Source: a virus. From it: DNA of 37,832 nt. A model generated the notes under the pieces. The model saw only the letters and a list, made by a program, of their open reading frames with translations. It did no database searches and had not been told where the DNA came from. Positions 1 through 6,640 of this stretch are shown in pieces (the stretch's first letter is position 1; each line of letters starts with the position of its first letter). The translations under genes and the position numbers were made by a program. Where the stretch lies: the IMG/VR virus record IMGVR_UViG_3300017989_000228, positions 1 to 37,832 of that record; one strand, given 5' to 3'.

Positions 1-123
1 ACATGTTTATCTTTATTTTCTGATTTCTTTAGCAAAATATTTTACCGCCCTTTTTAATAGTTTCAATAGTTTTCTTTTTTCTCTTTTGTTCTTTATTGAT
101 TTATCATATTTAAGTGAGTTCCT
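1..123. repeat. terminal direct repeat, left copy
   Basis: These 123 bases are identical to 37710-37832. Genes run through the joint when the ends are overlapped: the ORF starting at 37744 begins inside the repeat and the ORF ending at 13 finishes inside it. An exact overlap of roughly k-mer length in a contig that is otherwise a full phage genome is best read as an assembly overlap of a circular or circularly permuted molecule, not a physical terminal repeat. Confidence 0.9.
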
Positions 124-231
124 GAGATTTACAAGGAATTTATGGTGATTGATTGTATCCTGAAGGCTTCTTTCCTGTGTATAATATTCTTGTGCCCTGG
201 AAGTCATCATGTATATATAATATTCAATCAT
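13..231 (-). CDS. small basic protein, unknown function
   Basis: A 72-residue ORF, very rich in Lys and Arg in its C-terminal half (around residues 45-72) and Tyr-rich at the N-terminus; no membrane segment or motif is recognised. The start at 231 has a GGAG about 10 bases upstream; a second Met pair at residues 8-9 is possible. It sits 16 bases after the zinc-finger gene 248-496 and, on the circle, overlaps the following gene (start 37744, equal to base 35) by 23 bases, so it belongs to the leftward early operon. A nucleic-acid-binding role is only a guess from charge. Confidence 0.6.
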   Translation of the reverse strand: MIEYYIYMMTSRAQEYYTQERSLQDTINHHKFLVNLRNSLKYDKSIKNKREKRKLLKLLKRAVKYFAKEIRK

Positions 232-247
232 TTTCTATTATCTCCAT

Positions 248-496
248 TTAAAAATCCTCATTTATCATATTGTACTTGCCAAATAATTTTCTTGCACACT
301 CAAAACAATAATACCGTCGTTTTTTACTATGTTTATATCTGCGTCTGTATATTGTCTCATCTATATGACAAAGTTTTCTACATTTAGTGCATAATCTCAC
401 GCTGCTTTCCTTTCGCTTAATTGCTTCAACACGTTCTCTGTTCAATCTCATGTCAATATGACTCTGGTTAATAATATCACGCAGTTCTTCAACCAT
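248..496 (-). CDS. small zinc-finger-like protein
   Basis: An 82-residue basic protein with two cysteine pairs: LCTKCRKLC near residues 35-43 and CFEC near residues 64-67, a spacing typical of a treble-clef or zinc-ribbon fold. The start at 496 is chosen because AGGGGG lies five bases upstream; an in-frame ATG at 520 would overlap the preceding gene and lacks a site. It lies in the leftward early operon between the coiled-coil gene and the small basic protein. Function is not known; metal binding is inferred from the cysteines. Confidence 0.7.
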   Translation of the reverse strand: MVEELRDIINQSHIDMRLNRERVEAIKRKESSVRLCTKCRKLCHIDETIYRRRYKHSKKRRYYCFECARKLFGKYNMINEDF

Positions 497-506
497 GAAA
501 GCCCCC

Positions 507-890
507 TTATTTAAATTCAATTAAATTTTTGCTTATATGATCTAATTCGTCTTTGATTGAATCCATGTGGACATAATATTTAGATACCTGTTCGTGCAAT
601 TCCTTGCTTTTGTCGTAAATACTTGATATGACCGCCCGGTTTTTGTGCGTTAATGTTTTTGCTTGTATATTTTTTGAATCGGCCTGTTTAATATATTTAT
701 TTTTCTCATCAATAAGATTTTCCAGTCTTTTGATTTCCTGATCTTTTAATAATATTTTTTGATCATATTCTCCTTTTATACGATCTTCATTCATTTGTAG
801 TCTTTTCTGCCAATCTTTTTCAATTACCCTTTTTTCTCTCTCTCTCTCATTATATATCAATTGCTTTAATCGACTTTTCAATACCAACAT
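507..890 (-). CDS. coiled-coil protein, unknown function
   Basis: A 127-residue highly charged protein predicted by eye to be almost entirely helical with heptad-like spacing from about residue 15 to 75 and again near 90-120. AGGAGG directly precedes the ATG and overlaps the TAG of the upstream membrane-protein gene, so the two are probably translationally coupled. No catalytic motif is visible. Its neighbour being a single-pass membrane protein with a helical tail suggests a two-part complex, which is inference only. Confidence 0.7.
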   Translation of the reverse strand: MLVLKSRLKQLIYNEREREKRVIEKDWQKRLQMNEDRIKGEYDQKILLKDQEIKRLENLIDEKNKYIKQADSKNIQAKTLTHKNRAVISSIYDKSKELHEQVSKYYVHMDSIKDELDHISKNLIEFK

Positions 891-898
891 AAAACCTC

Positions 899-1111
899 CT
901 AATATTGACGCTTGATACTCCTGAGAATTATACCATGATCATGCTCGTAATTTTCTAAAAATTCCTTAATCGTAGTATCATGCATTTTTATTATTTTGTC
1001 TAGTTTTTGTTCGATTTTCCAACTTGCAATAATTATACAAAATATCGCAGTGAATATCAACAAAATAATTACGACCTGGTATCGGTTAGGCTGTACTTTG
1101 TAACTATCCAT
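899..1111 (-). CDS. single-pass membrane protein
   Basis: A 70-residue protein with one clear membrane helix (about residues 12-30, VVIILLIFTAIFCIIIA) followed by a charged helical tail. It starts inside the end of the HNH gene (ATGGATAG overlap: start at 1111, upstream stop TAG at 1104-1106). The layout, N-terminal helix then soluble tail, resembles small phage inner-membrane proteins of many kinds; it is not near the lysis genes, so a holin or spanin role is not favoured. Confidence 0.65.
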   Translation of the reverse strand: MDSYKVQPNRYQVVIILLIFTAIFCIIIASWKIEQKLDKIIKMHDTTIKEFLENYEHDHGIILRSIKRQY

Positions 1112-1361
1112 TTATCCTCCTGACTTTTATTCCTGATTTCGATCGTGGTTCTATTCCCAATATTTCACAAAATTCTTTTTCTGTTAATTTAGGTATTGAT
1201 TTATTTAAATGACAATCATTGCAAAGATACATAATATTCATTGATAAATCCAGCAACATCCCATACAGTTTTCTATTGCGCTTAGTTTGACTGAGCAAAT
1301 GATGTTTATCTGTCGCTGGTTTACCGCATATCTCACAGGGCCGCAATATATTCACTGACAT
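1104..1361 (-). CDS. HNH-type endonuclease-like protein
   Basis: An 85-residue protein with CEICGK at residues 9-14, DKHHL at 18-22, and N-x-M-x-x-L-C-N-D-C-H near 42-52. This CxxC / HH / N / CxxCH arrangement is that of small HNH nucleases with a zinc-bound beta-beta-alpha fold. It overlaps the VRR-NUC gene upstream by 29 bases, so two nuclease genes are adjacent and coupled. The second strand of the motif is short, so the fold call is good but catalytic activity and role (packaging, recombination, homing) are not established. Confidence 0.7.
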   Translation of the reverse strand: MSVNILRPCEICGKPATDKHHLLSQTKRNRKLYGMLLDLSMNIMYLCNDCHLNKSIPKLTEKEFCEILGIEPRSKSGIKVRRING

Positions 1362-1614
1362 CCTCCCATTTTCTTGCTATAAAATAATGCCCAGCATGCT
1401 CTTTAATTTCACGTTCAAAAAGCTTTTGATTTTTGCTTTGCTTACCATTCTCAGTTTTTATTTCTATCCATAATACAATACCATTTTTAATAGCAGTCAA
1501 GTCAGACACTCCTTTATGAGATAAAGCTGACTGGTGATTTTTCCAGACATACCATCCCATCCATTGGAGATAGTCTTTGATTGTTCTCTGGATGTCTGAT
1601 TCTTTCTCTTTCAT
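1333..1614 (-). CDS. VRR-NUC domain nuclease
   Basis: A 93-residue protein covering a whole VRR-NUC (PD-(D/E)XK superfamily) domain: an N-terminal helix with Glu in KEKESDIQ, GVSDL near residues 34-38, the catalytic IEIKT near 49-53, then GKQSKNQ and a final strand-helix. Stand-alone VRR-NUC proteins of this size are common in phages and are associated with structure-specific DNA cleavage in replication or recombination. The start at 1614 overlaps an upstream stop as TAATG, suggesting coupling to a small reading frame at 1614-1729. Confidence 0.85.
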   Translation of the reverse strand: MKEKESDIQRTIKDYLQWMGWYVWKNHQSALSHKGVSDLTAIKNGIVLWIEIKTENGKQSKNQKLFEREIKEHAGHYFIARKWEDVSEYIAAL

Positions 1615-1729
1615 TACAACTCATTCCATTTTTTGTTATTACCTCTTGATTTTTCAAATTGCTTTATCCAAAAAGTAATTTTTCATTGATTGACGGTATT
1701 TCTATGTTTTCAATATCAATTATTTTCAT
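1614..1729 (-). pseudogene. possible small gene split by a frameshift
   Basis: From ATG at 1729 one frame encodes 21 residues ending ...NEKLLFG then TAA at 1664. One frame back, a continuous frame runs from about 1690 (reading ...IKQFEKSRGNNKKWNEL) to a TAA at 1614-1616 that overlaps the VRR-NUC start codon. A -1 shift at CTTTTTGGA would join them into a protein of about 38 residues. The coupled stop supports the second half being translated, but no classical slippery heptamer is present, so a recent indel is as likely as programmed shifting. Confidence 0.35.
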
Positions 1730-1850
1730 AATAAATAATCTCACCTTTTTCTATCAATTCATAGAATTTCTTGCACCCCGGGCAATAGTAATATGTGTGT
1801 TCTCCCTGGTTTATTTCACACATGTTTTTGTTGCAACACGGACTCTTCAT
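1716..1850 (-). CDS. 44-residue zinc-ribbon-like protein
   Basis: A short ORF encoding MKSPCCNKNMC... with a second pair CPGCKKFYE near residues 23-31, so C5/C6/C11 and C23/C26 can form a zinc site. Its ATG overlaps the TGA of the DUF1367-like gene (ATGA), the usual sign of translational coupling. It is one of about ten tiny cysteine-pair proteins in this genome. Function unknown. Confidence 0.6.
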   Translation of the reverse strand: MKSPCCNKNMCEINQGEHTYYYCPGCKKFYELIEKGEIIYYENN

Positions 1851-2257
1851 AAATATTCTCCATGATTGTCTTCTAATTCCTGAACACTCACTCCCAATTC
1901 ATCAGCCAATAATTTTACGCTTGCCTCATAAAATTTATTAAATTGATCCTGGTCCATAACTTCAAATCGTATTGAACCTGCTTGTAAAACCTCAGAGCCA
2001 TCAAACATGGTGACTATATTTGTATAACCCAAATGTATTTTTAGAGCCGTCAATAACGCTTCTGTATTATTCCACTTTTCACTATTTTCAACCACCACTT
2101 TTAGTATTGCAAAGAATTTTCTATGGTGTAATAGATTTCTGGCTTTTTTAATTTCGCATGTATAGATATTATTATCTGGCAATTTGCGCAAATTCTGCAA
2201 ATCTTGATCATGCAGAGGAGTGAATTTATTTCGCTCTTTGTAGAATGCTATTTTCAT
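1847..2257 (-). CDS. DUF1367-like phage protein
   Basis: A 136-residue protein with the features I recall for DUF1367 phage proteins: an N-terminal strand, KKARNLLHHRKFFA near residues 37-50 where the family has a conserved R-N-x-x-H-x-K-F-F block, a central domain, and SIRFEVMDQDQFNKFYE near 96-112 followed by a C-terminal helix. The biochemical role of the family is unknown; members sit near recombination or replication genes, as here. It overlaps the Gly-X repeat gene by about 32 bases. Confidence 0.75.
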   Translation of the reverse strand: MKIAFYKERNKFTPLHDQDLQNLRKLPDNNIYTCEIKKARNLLHHRKFFAILKVVVENSEKWNNTEALLTALKIHLGYTNIVTMFDGSEVLQAGSIRFEVMDQDQFNKFYEASVKLLADELGVSVQELEDNHGEYL

Positions 2258-2984
2258 CTCTTATTTCTTCCAAAATCATCCGGTTTGTCGCAACTAACTT
2301 GTCCTTATCAAAAATTATTTTCCCCCAAACAGACACTTTAGTCAATACTGAATTTTCAGGAGCAAATCTTTTTGAATCAGAAATTTTCATGCTGGCATGC
2401 AAACCAGCTACACACAGTTTTAGTTTTCCATCAAATTCAATTTCTTGTCCAATGGAAACCTCAATACCATCACGCATTATATATTTATCTCCATTTTTTT
2501 TAATGAAATGATACGCAGTAAAAGCATTTTTTTTATCAAACTCAAAACTGTAGCCGGAGCCGGAGCCGGAGCCGTCGCCGGAGCCAGAGCCACAACCATA
2601 GCCGTAGCCGTAGCCGGAGCCGAAGCCGTCGCCGGAGCCGTCGTCGTAGCCGTCGCCGGAGCCGTCGTCGTAGCCATCGCCGTAGCCGGAGCCGTCGCCG
2701 TAGCCGGAGTCACAACCATAGCCGTAGCCGTAGCCGTAGCCGTCACCGTAGCCGAAGCCGTCGTCGTAGCCGTAGCCGTCGCCGGAGCCGTCGCCACAAC
2801 CATAGCCGTAGCCGTAGCCGTAGCCGTCACCGTAGCCGAAGCCGTCGCCGTAGCCGTCGCCGGAGCCGAAGCCGTCGCCGGAGCCAGAGCCGTCGCCGGA
2901 GCCAGAGCCGTAGTCAGAGCCGGAGCCAAATCTGGAGCCTTTAATTATTATTTTGTCCAATTTTCTTTTGCCTGATTTGTACAT
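2226..2984 (-). CDS. Gly-X hexanucleotide-repeat protein with C-terminal 'GLHAS' domain
   Basis: About 252 residues if started at the ATG at 2984. Residues about 20-143 are almost pure Gly-X dipeptides with X = Tyr, Asp, Ser, Phe or Cys. The C-terminal ~100 residues form a compact domain with IEFDGKLKLCVAGLHAS and KVSVWGKIIFDKDKLVAT, resembling a small phage domain of unknown function (DUF7666 as I recall it). The 885-base maximal ORF would extend into the upstream DUF6948-like gene in another frame, so the later ATG is preferred although its ribosome site is poor. The repeat is a GC-rich island in an AT-rich genome. Confidence 0.7.
   Translation of the reverse strand: MYKSGKRKLDKIIIKGSRFGSGSDYGSGSGDGSGSGDGFGSGDGYGDGFGYGDGYGYGYGYGCGDGSGDGYGYDDGFGYGDGYGYGYGYGCDSGYGDGSGYGDGYDDGSGDGYDDGSGDGFGSGYGYGYGCGSGSGDGSGSGSGYSFEFDKKNAFTAYHFIKKNGDKYIMRDGIEVSIGQEIEFDGKLKLCVAGLHASMKISDSKRFAPENSVLTKVSVWGKIIFDKDKLVATNRMILEEIRDENSILQRAK
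2549..2935 (-). repeat. GGC-NNC hexanucleotide array
   Basis: On the coding strand the unit is GGC followed by a codon NNC (TAC, GAC, TCC, TTC), with occasional GGT-TGT. A segment of about 53 bases starting at 2711 recurs at 2795, an 84-bp offset or 14 units, showing expansion by multiples of six that preserve the frame. Because the period is divisible by three and lacks stops, all six frames are open across it. Confidence 0.9.
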
Positions 2985-3223
2985 TTCATTACAGCCGTCA
3001 AACCATTTAGGTAAATCTCTGGACATTTGGGCGTAATAATTGAATCGCTTATCGGACCAGTGTTGGCGAGACCAATAACACCGCCAACATCTTTGGGCCA
3101 ATAAATACACATTTTAGCATTTTTTAAAATGCATGTTTCATTTTTTTTGTCGTGCTCGACTAATTCGCCAAAAAAAACGCCTTTTTTGTCTGTCGTAACA
3201 ACAACATAATTTTTTTTCATCAT
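2948..3223 (-). CDS. DUF6948-like phage protein
   Basis: A 91-residue protein whose core NYVVVTTDKKGVFFGEL, NAKMCIYWP and the closing EIYLNGLTAVMKC match the pattern I recall for DUF6948 (short beta-rich phage protein with 'GVHFGxL', 'NARRIWYW' and 'EAIEIIPC' blocks). The start at 3223 follows AAAGGAG with five-base spacing; an ATG at 3280 would add 19 residues but has no site. Function unknown. It is followed, with overlap, by the Gly-X repeat gene. Confidence 0.7.
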   Translation of the reverse strand: MMKKNYVVVTTDKKGVFFGELVEHDKKNETCILKNAKMCIYWPKDVGGVIGLANTGPISDSIITPKCPEIYLNGLTAVMKCTNQAKENWTK

Positions 3224-3286
3224 TTTTTCTCCTTTAATTTTCATTAACACTGCTTGTTCTACCGTGCTGATTTCATCCATTTTATA

Positions 3287-3493
3287 TCACAACTCATCAA
3301 TTATTTTATATAATGCATTTATCATTTTATTTTTTAATCTACTTTCATGAACATAATCACTGGAATCACGAACATTCTTTTTTATAGAAAGAACGTTTCT
3401 AAAACACTTAATTGCATTTATTAAACATTCAATATCATCATCCCTTATATCTTTCTCCAAAACAACAACTAGGGCATTTATTCTATCAGTCAT
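3287..3493 (-). CDS. conserved small phage protein, unknown function
   Basis: A 68-residue helical protein (DRINALVVVLEKDIRDDDIECLINAIKCFRNVLSI...) of a type seen in many phage early operons, with no assigned function. The upstream 51-residue ORF ends at 3486, overlapping this start by eight bases, which supports both being translated. Confidence 0.7.
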   Translation of the reverse strand: MTDRINALVVVLEKDIRDDDIECLINAIKCFRNVLSIKKNVRDSSDYVHESRLKNKMINALYKIIDEL

Positions 3494-3641
3494 TTAATAC
3501 CTCTTTTACGGTTTCAATTTCTTTCTTCAAATATTTAACAAAATATAACGCTGTCTCGCATTTTTCACAATCCTTTTTGCAAACCAAATCACATATCTCT
3601 TCACCATAGAATTTAATCTGTTTTTTTTCCCACTCTGTCAT
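3486..3641 (-). CDS. 51-residue cysteine-containing protein
   Basis: A short ORF, MTEWEKKQIKFYGEEICDL..., with four cysteines (C17, C21, C25, C28) arranged CxxxC-xxx-CxxC and a helical C-terminus. Its ATG overlaps the TGA of the preceding ORF and its own TGA overlaps the next start, the tight packing expected of real genes in this operon. Metal binding is possible; function unknown. Confidence 0.6.
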   Translation of the reverse strand: MTEWEKKQIKFYGEEICDLVCKKDCEKCETALYFVKYLKKEIETVKEVLND

Positions 3642-3805
3642 TGTTTTGGCTTCACAGTTATATTTATTTTGAAATTTTTAATAAAAACATCAACTATTTC
3701 ATATTTAAAATTTTCATTATTATGATTCATAACTATAATATGATTTCTTTCCGCAGCTAATTTCAGCACAATTGCTTTTTCTAAGTTTGTCATTTCTTCA
3801 ATCAT
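3638..3805 (-). CDS. 55-residue hypothetical protein
   Basis: A short ORF (MIEEMTNLEKAIVLKLAAERN...) with AGGA seven bases before the ATG. Its stop overlaps the next start codon as CAATGA. Predicted helix then two strands; no motif recognised. Confidence 0.6.
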   Translation of the reverse strand: MIEEMTNLEKAIVLKLAAERNHIIVMNHNNENFKYEIVDVFIKNFKINITVKPKQ

Positions 3806-3846
3806 TTTTCAATCCTAATTTATTATTTTTGCCGTTCTGAATTTAA

Positions 3847-4503
3847 TCATAATTCAATATATAATTTATGATCATCGTTAAACAGAAATTTAATGCTATC
3901 TTGTTTACCAAATTCTCTGTTTTTCTGTACAAATAATTCAGCATCAAAATCTTCTTTCCCGTCCTCTGGCCGCCATAAGGCCAAAACATTATCTGTCAAA
4001 TTTGGAATATTGCTCGAACCATAAATGTCCATCTTATTTGGTTTATAATTCCGTCCATCGCCCTTTCTGGGATGAGTAATAATAAAAACATGACAATCAA
4101 ATTCCGTTGAAAAATCTTTACAATCACCAATAAAATCTTTCTGTTCGTTCAGTTCATACCTATGATTAAATTTAATTCTCATCAAAGAATCTATCACAAA
4201 AAACTTAATGCCATATTTTCGTGCTGCAAATTTAAAAACATCAAATAATAATTCTTTATCAATCTCACCTGTTTTATTTATTACATATAAATTATTACCA
4301 AAAAAATTGAACGTCTTATCAATCATATCATCATCAATATGACTTGATCGATTGTTCTGTATGACCATCCAGTTTAAATATCTTTTCGGTGATAATTCAA
4401 GCGAGAGAATACAACATTTTTTCATGTTTGTTAATTGAAATAATATTTCTTGAGATATAATCGTCGACTTTCCACTTCCGTTTTCACCTTGAATTATTGT
4501 AAC
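3847..4503 (-). CDS. DnaB/T7 gp4-type helicase module, downstream of an in-frame amber codon
   Basis: The frame continues directly from the primase gene past TAG 4504-4506. It begins VTIIQGENGSGKST (Walker A), then has Walker B KFFVIDSLMRI, the HVFIITHPRK motif, and a distal DIYGSSNIPNLTDNVLALWR block, as in ring helicases of the RecA/DnaB fold. The first ATG (4425) lies after Walker A, so independent initiation there would give a dead ATPase. Only rare ATA/ATT codons follow a weak AGAGAGG. I infer one primase-helicase polypeptide of about 542 residues, close in size to T7 gp4, made by amber readthrough or suppression, or else a recent nonsense mutation. Confidence 0.8.
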   Translation of the reverse strand, partial: VTIIQGENGSGKSTIISQEILFQLTNMKKCCILSLELSPKRYLNWMVIQNNRSSHIDDDMIDKTFNFFGNNLYVINKTGEIDKELLFDVFKFAARKYGIKFFVIDSLMRIKFNHRYELNEQKDFIGDCKDFSTEFDCHVFIITHPRKGDGRNYKPNKMDIYGSSNIPNLTDNVLALWRPEDGKEDFDAELFVQKNREFGKQDSIKFLFNDDHKLYIEL

Positions 4504-4506
4504 CTA
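4504..4506 (-). other. in-frame amber codon inside primase-helicase
   Basis: The context is GAG-GAA-TAG-GTT-ACA. Related helicases carry Glu or a similar polar residue here, before the first core strand, so Gln or Glu insertion would fit. TAG also ends at least eight other genes here (stops at 899, 1104, 5465, 7627, 22496, 29460, 32990, 36615), several overlapping the next start codon, so genome-wide reassignment of TAG is unlikely. Confidence 0.85.
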
Positions 4507-5475
4507 TTCCTCTCTCAAACCCTTTAAAATATAATTCAATCCTCTGAATCCAATATCATAACCATATCTTTTCTCATAATTTTTATTATGGTTTTTGACA
4601 TCTTCACGAAAATCATTTGCTTTTTTTAATATATAATGATCAAACTCTTTAGCATTTTTTTCCGCCTCATAAATTTTTTCTGATTTAATACTCTTAACAA
4701 GACAATCGTTTATATCTTTTTCCGGTAATAGAACATTATAACATCTCCATGACCCCAGCCTATTAACAATCGATTTAACAGCTGCCTGTCCAGCATTATC
4801 ATTATCAAAAAATAAATATATGTATTTAAAATTATCAATAAAATCCCAACAATTCTCTATCCATGATAAATCAGACACGCCATTTGGAACACTCACACCA
4901 GCAAGATCATATTCATGCGCTGCCATCACATCAAATTGCCCCTCGAATATTCTTAACGTATTTTCGTTTATGCAGTTATCCATATTAAACAAAATTGGTT
5001 TACAACCTTCCTCATTCCAAAACTTTTTATCTTCAAGCGATCTATATTTGACAAAAATTAATTCTTTATCAAAAAAATGTGGTATTGCAATTGCCTGATT
5101 TTTAATTCCAATTTTAAAATAATTTACAGTATCCTTTTTTATTTTTCTTTTATTGAAAAATTCATATAATTTATCATTCCTGGGATCACTTTTTATTTGC
5201 GGTTTTTTATATTTTTTCTCTTTACGTATAAAATTACGGTCTGAATCAAGAGGCAATGGCTTGTCATTATATAATTTTTGGAAATCCCACCAGCTCCCGG
5301 AAATACCACACTCATTTTTTCTAAAACATTGATATGCCCCCGAATCTAAATTTATAGCAAATTTTTGCTTGTTATCATCACAACGTGGGCAATTAAATAT
5401 TGCCTGTGTCCCGGAGGGCCTTGATACCTCTTTCCAGTTTATGCCCTTATTTCTAAGATATTCTCTAATATCCAT
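4504..5475 (-). CDS. T7 gp4/Twinkle-type primase (N-terminal part of primase-helicase)
   Basis: A 323-residue reading frame with a zinc-binding domain (CPRC at 29-32, Cys 50 and 56), then a TOPRIM domain with EGQFD and the metal-binding DNDNAG motif in the second half, followed by a linker and the start of the helicase domain (YGYDIGFRGLNYILKGL). It makes RNA primers and, when joined to the helicase module, would unwind the fork. It ends in TAG exactly where the helicase strand leading to Walker A should continue. The start ATG overlaps the TAG of the replisome organiser gene. Confidence 0.85.
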   Translation of the reverse strand: MDIREYLRNKGINWKEVSRPSGTQAIFNCPRCDDNKQKFAINLDSGAYQCFRKNECGISGSWWDFQKLYNDKPLPLDSDRNFIRKEKKYKKPQIKSDPRNDKLYEFFNKRKIKKDTVNYFKIGIKNQAIAIPHFFDKELIFVKYRSLEDKKFWNEEGCKPILFNMDNCINENTLRIFEGQFDVMAAHEYDLAGVSVPNGVSDLSWIENCWDFIDNFKYIYLFFDNDNAGQAAVKSIVNRLGSWRCYNVLLPEKDINDCLVKSIKSEKIYEAEKNAKEFDHYILKKANDFREDVKNHNKNYEKRYGYDIGFRGLNYILKGLREE

Positions 5476-6322
5476 TTACCGCCGCCTTTTCAAAGGCAAT
5501 TTTTCTTTTCTTGTCTTTAATTCTTTCAAACTCTTTAATTTCTTCTTTTGTTAAATCCTTAATATTCCTATCTTTATAATTCTGAAAAGGCTGCATATCT
5601 TCCATGAATTTATAAGCATGTTGAATAAAATCCCAGAACGCCCACCTGTGATTAAAATAATATTCATTTGAGTTTATTATCTTTTCGTATGTTTCCACGG
5701 CCCCCTTGATCTTATTATAGCCGTATTGATTTACAATATCACTATGTTTTTTCTTAACATTCTTTTTTATTACCGATTCTTTATGTGTTGGTAATCCATC
5801 ACAACTATTCCAAAAAATAGTTAAATCCTTTATGATAGTCTCTGTAGTAGTCTCTGTAGTAGTCTCTGTATAAAAGATTGGCTCTTTTTGGGCCTTGTGA
5901 TTGGCTCTTTTTGGGCCTTGTGATTGGCTCAATTTGGGTTCATCGGTCGCACCAATTGTGATATTTTTCTTTATGTTTTGTTCAATATTATATAATTCAT
6001 CGTAATTTATTGTATAAAACTTTGTATGATCCCATTTGTGTTTATTGAATTTTTCAACTAAAATTAAGTTCATTTCTTTTAGTTTGTTAAAAGTTCTCTT
6101 TATTGTGTTTTTACTCCAAAAAGAAAATTGCTCTTCCCACTCTTCAATTGTATTGTAAATCCAATATTGATTATCATAAAAACCCATTTTTGATTGTGTT
6201 TTTTCTTTTATTTTTATCCAATATTGTATTTGTTGTAATATAATAGCTTCATTCAATCCGATTTCCTTGGCCAAACTTGGAAGTATAACTAATGGGCTTT
6301 CATCAATTAAAAGCTTACTCAT
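5465..6322 (-). CDS. replication initiator / phage replisome organiser
   Basis: A 285-residue protein whose N-terminal ~110 residues form a winged-helix domain typical of phage replisome organisers: ILPSLAKEIGLNEAIILQQIQYWI, WIYNTIEEW and FWSKNTIKRTFNKLKEMNLI. A low-complexity linker (about 122-165, including TETTTETTTET) leads to a C-terminal helical domain that may load the helicase. The primase gene follows with an 11-base overlap. Direct repeats within the linker-coding part may be the replication origin, as in lambda O. Confidence 0.8.
   Translation of the reverse strand: MSKLLIDESPLVILPSLAKEIGLNEAIILQQIQYWIKIKEKTQSKMGFYDNQYWIYNTIEEWEEQFSFWSKNTIKRTFNKLKEMNLILVEKFNKHKWDHTKFYTINYDELYNIEQNIKKNITIGATDEPKLSQSQGPKRANHKAQKEPIFYTETTTETTTETIIKDLTIFWNSCDGLPTHKESVIKKNVKKKHSDIVNQYGYNKIKGAVETYEKIINSNEYYFNHRWAFWDFIQHAYKFMEDMQPFQNYKDRNIKDLTKEEIKEFERIKDKKRKIAFEKAAVNGY
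5836..5871. repeat. three tandem 12-bp repeats in replisome organiser gene
   Basis: The 12-mer TAGTCTCTGTAG occurs at 5836-5847 and 5848-5859, and with one change at 5860-5871. The period is a multiple of three and encodes Thr-Glu-Thr-Thr repeats. Together with the adjacent 23-bp repeats it forms a candidate iteron region. Confidence 0.75.
5876..5938. repeat. 2.6 tandem 23-bp repeats, candidate origin iterons
   Basis: The 23-bp unit beginning GATTGGCTCTTTTTGGGCC occurs at 5876-5898 and 5899-5921, with a diverged partial copy from 5922. Because 23 is not divisible by three, the two full copies are read in different frames (NHKAQKEP versus SQGPKRA), so conservation is at the DNA level rather than the protein level. 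This fits iterons for the organiser protein encoded around them. Confidence 0.6.
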
Positions 6323-6627
6323 TCTTTCTCCTCTTCTTTAGACATTTCTATTTTGCCAGTACCATTACACACGGGGCATTTCGGTTGTCTGTCTAATAAA
6401 TAATAATATAACCAGCCAGTACCATCACAATTTTCACATTCTTTAACCTCCGGTGGTTCTGGAATCATCCAATGTGTAGGATATGTTTCCCACCTGCCAG
6501 AATAATCACCGGTATAAAATTTTTTAGATGCATTACTATAATCCACTTTCTTCCAGTATTCTCCGAACCAGCCTATCACAGTACAATTTTTATTTGGTAA
6601 TTTATCTTTAACGCTAATCCATTTCAT
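6319..6627 (-). CDS. DUF551-like protein with DnaJ-type zinc motif
   Basis: A 102-residue protein. Its N-terminal part (MKWISVKDKLP ... THWMIPEPPE) matches DUF551 phage proteins; the C-terminal part has CENCDGTGW and CPVCNGTGK near residues 64-91, the CxxCxGxG repeats of the DnaJ zinc-finger type. It is the first gene after the structured leader and has no good Shine-Dalgarno site, so its translation may depend on the leader. Function unknown. Confidence 0.75.
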   Translation of the reverse strand: MKWISVKDKLPNKNCTVIGWFGEYWKKVDYSNASKKFYTGDYSGRWETYPTHWMIPEPPEVKECENCDGTGWLYYYLLDRQPKCPVCNGTGKIEMSKEEEKE

Positions 6628-6640
6628 AATTTATTTCATA

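Noticed and set aside
2445-2975. Long open frame on the plus strand rich in Ala-Val across the Gly-X array, and a second minus-strand frame (2477-2929) rich in Ala-Thr
   Set aside because: The six-base period without stops keeps all frames open; only the Gly-X frame continues into a recognisable domain.
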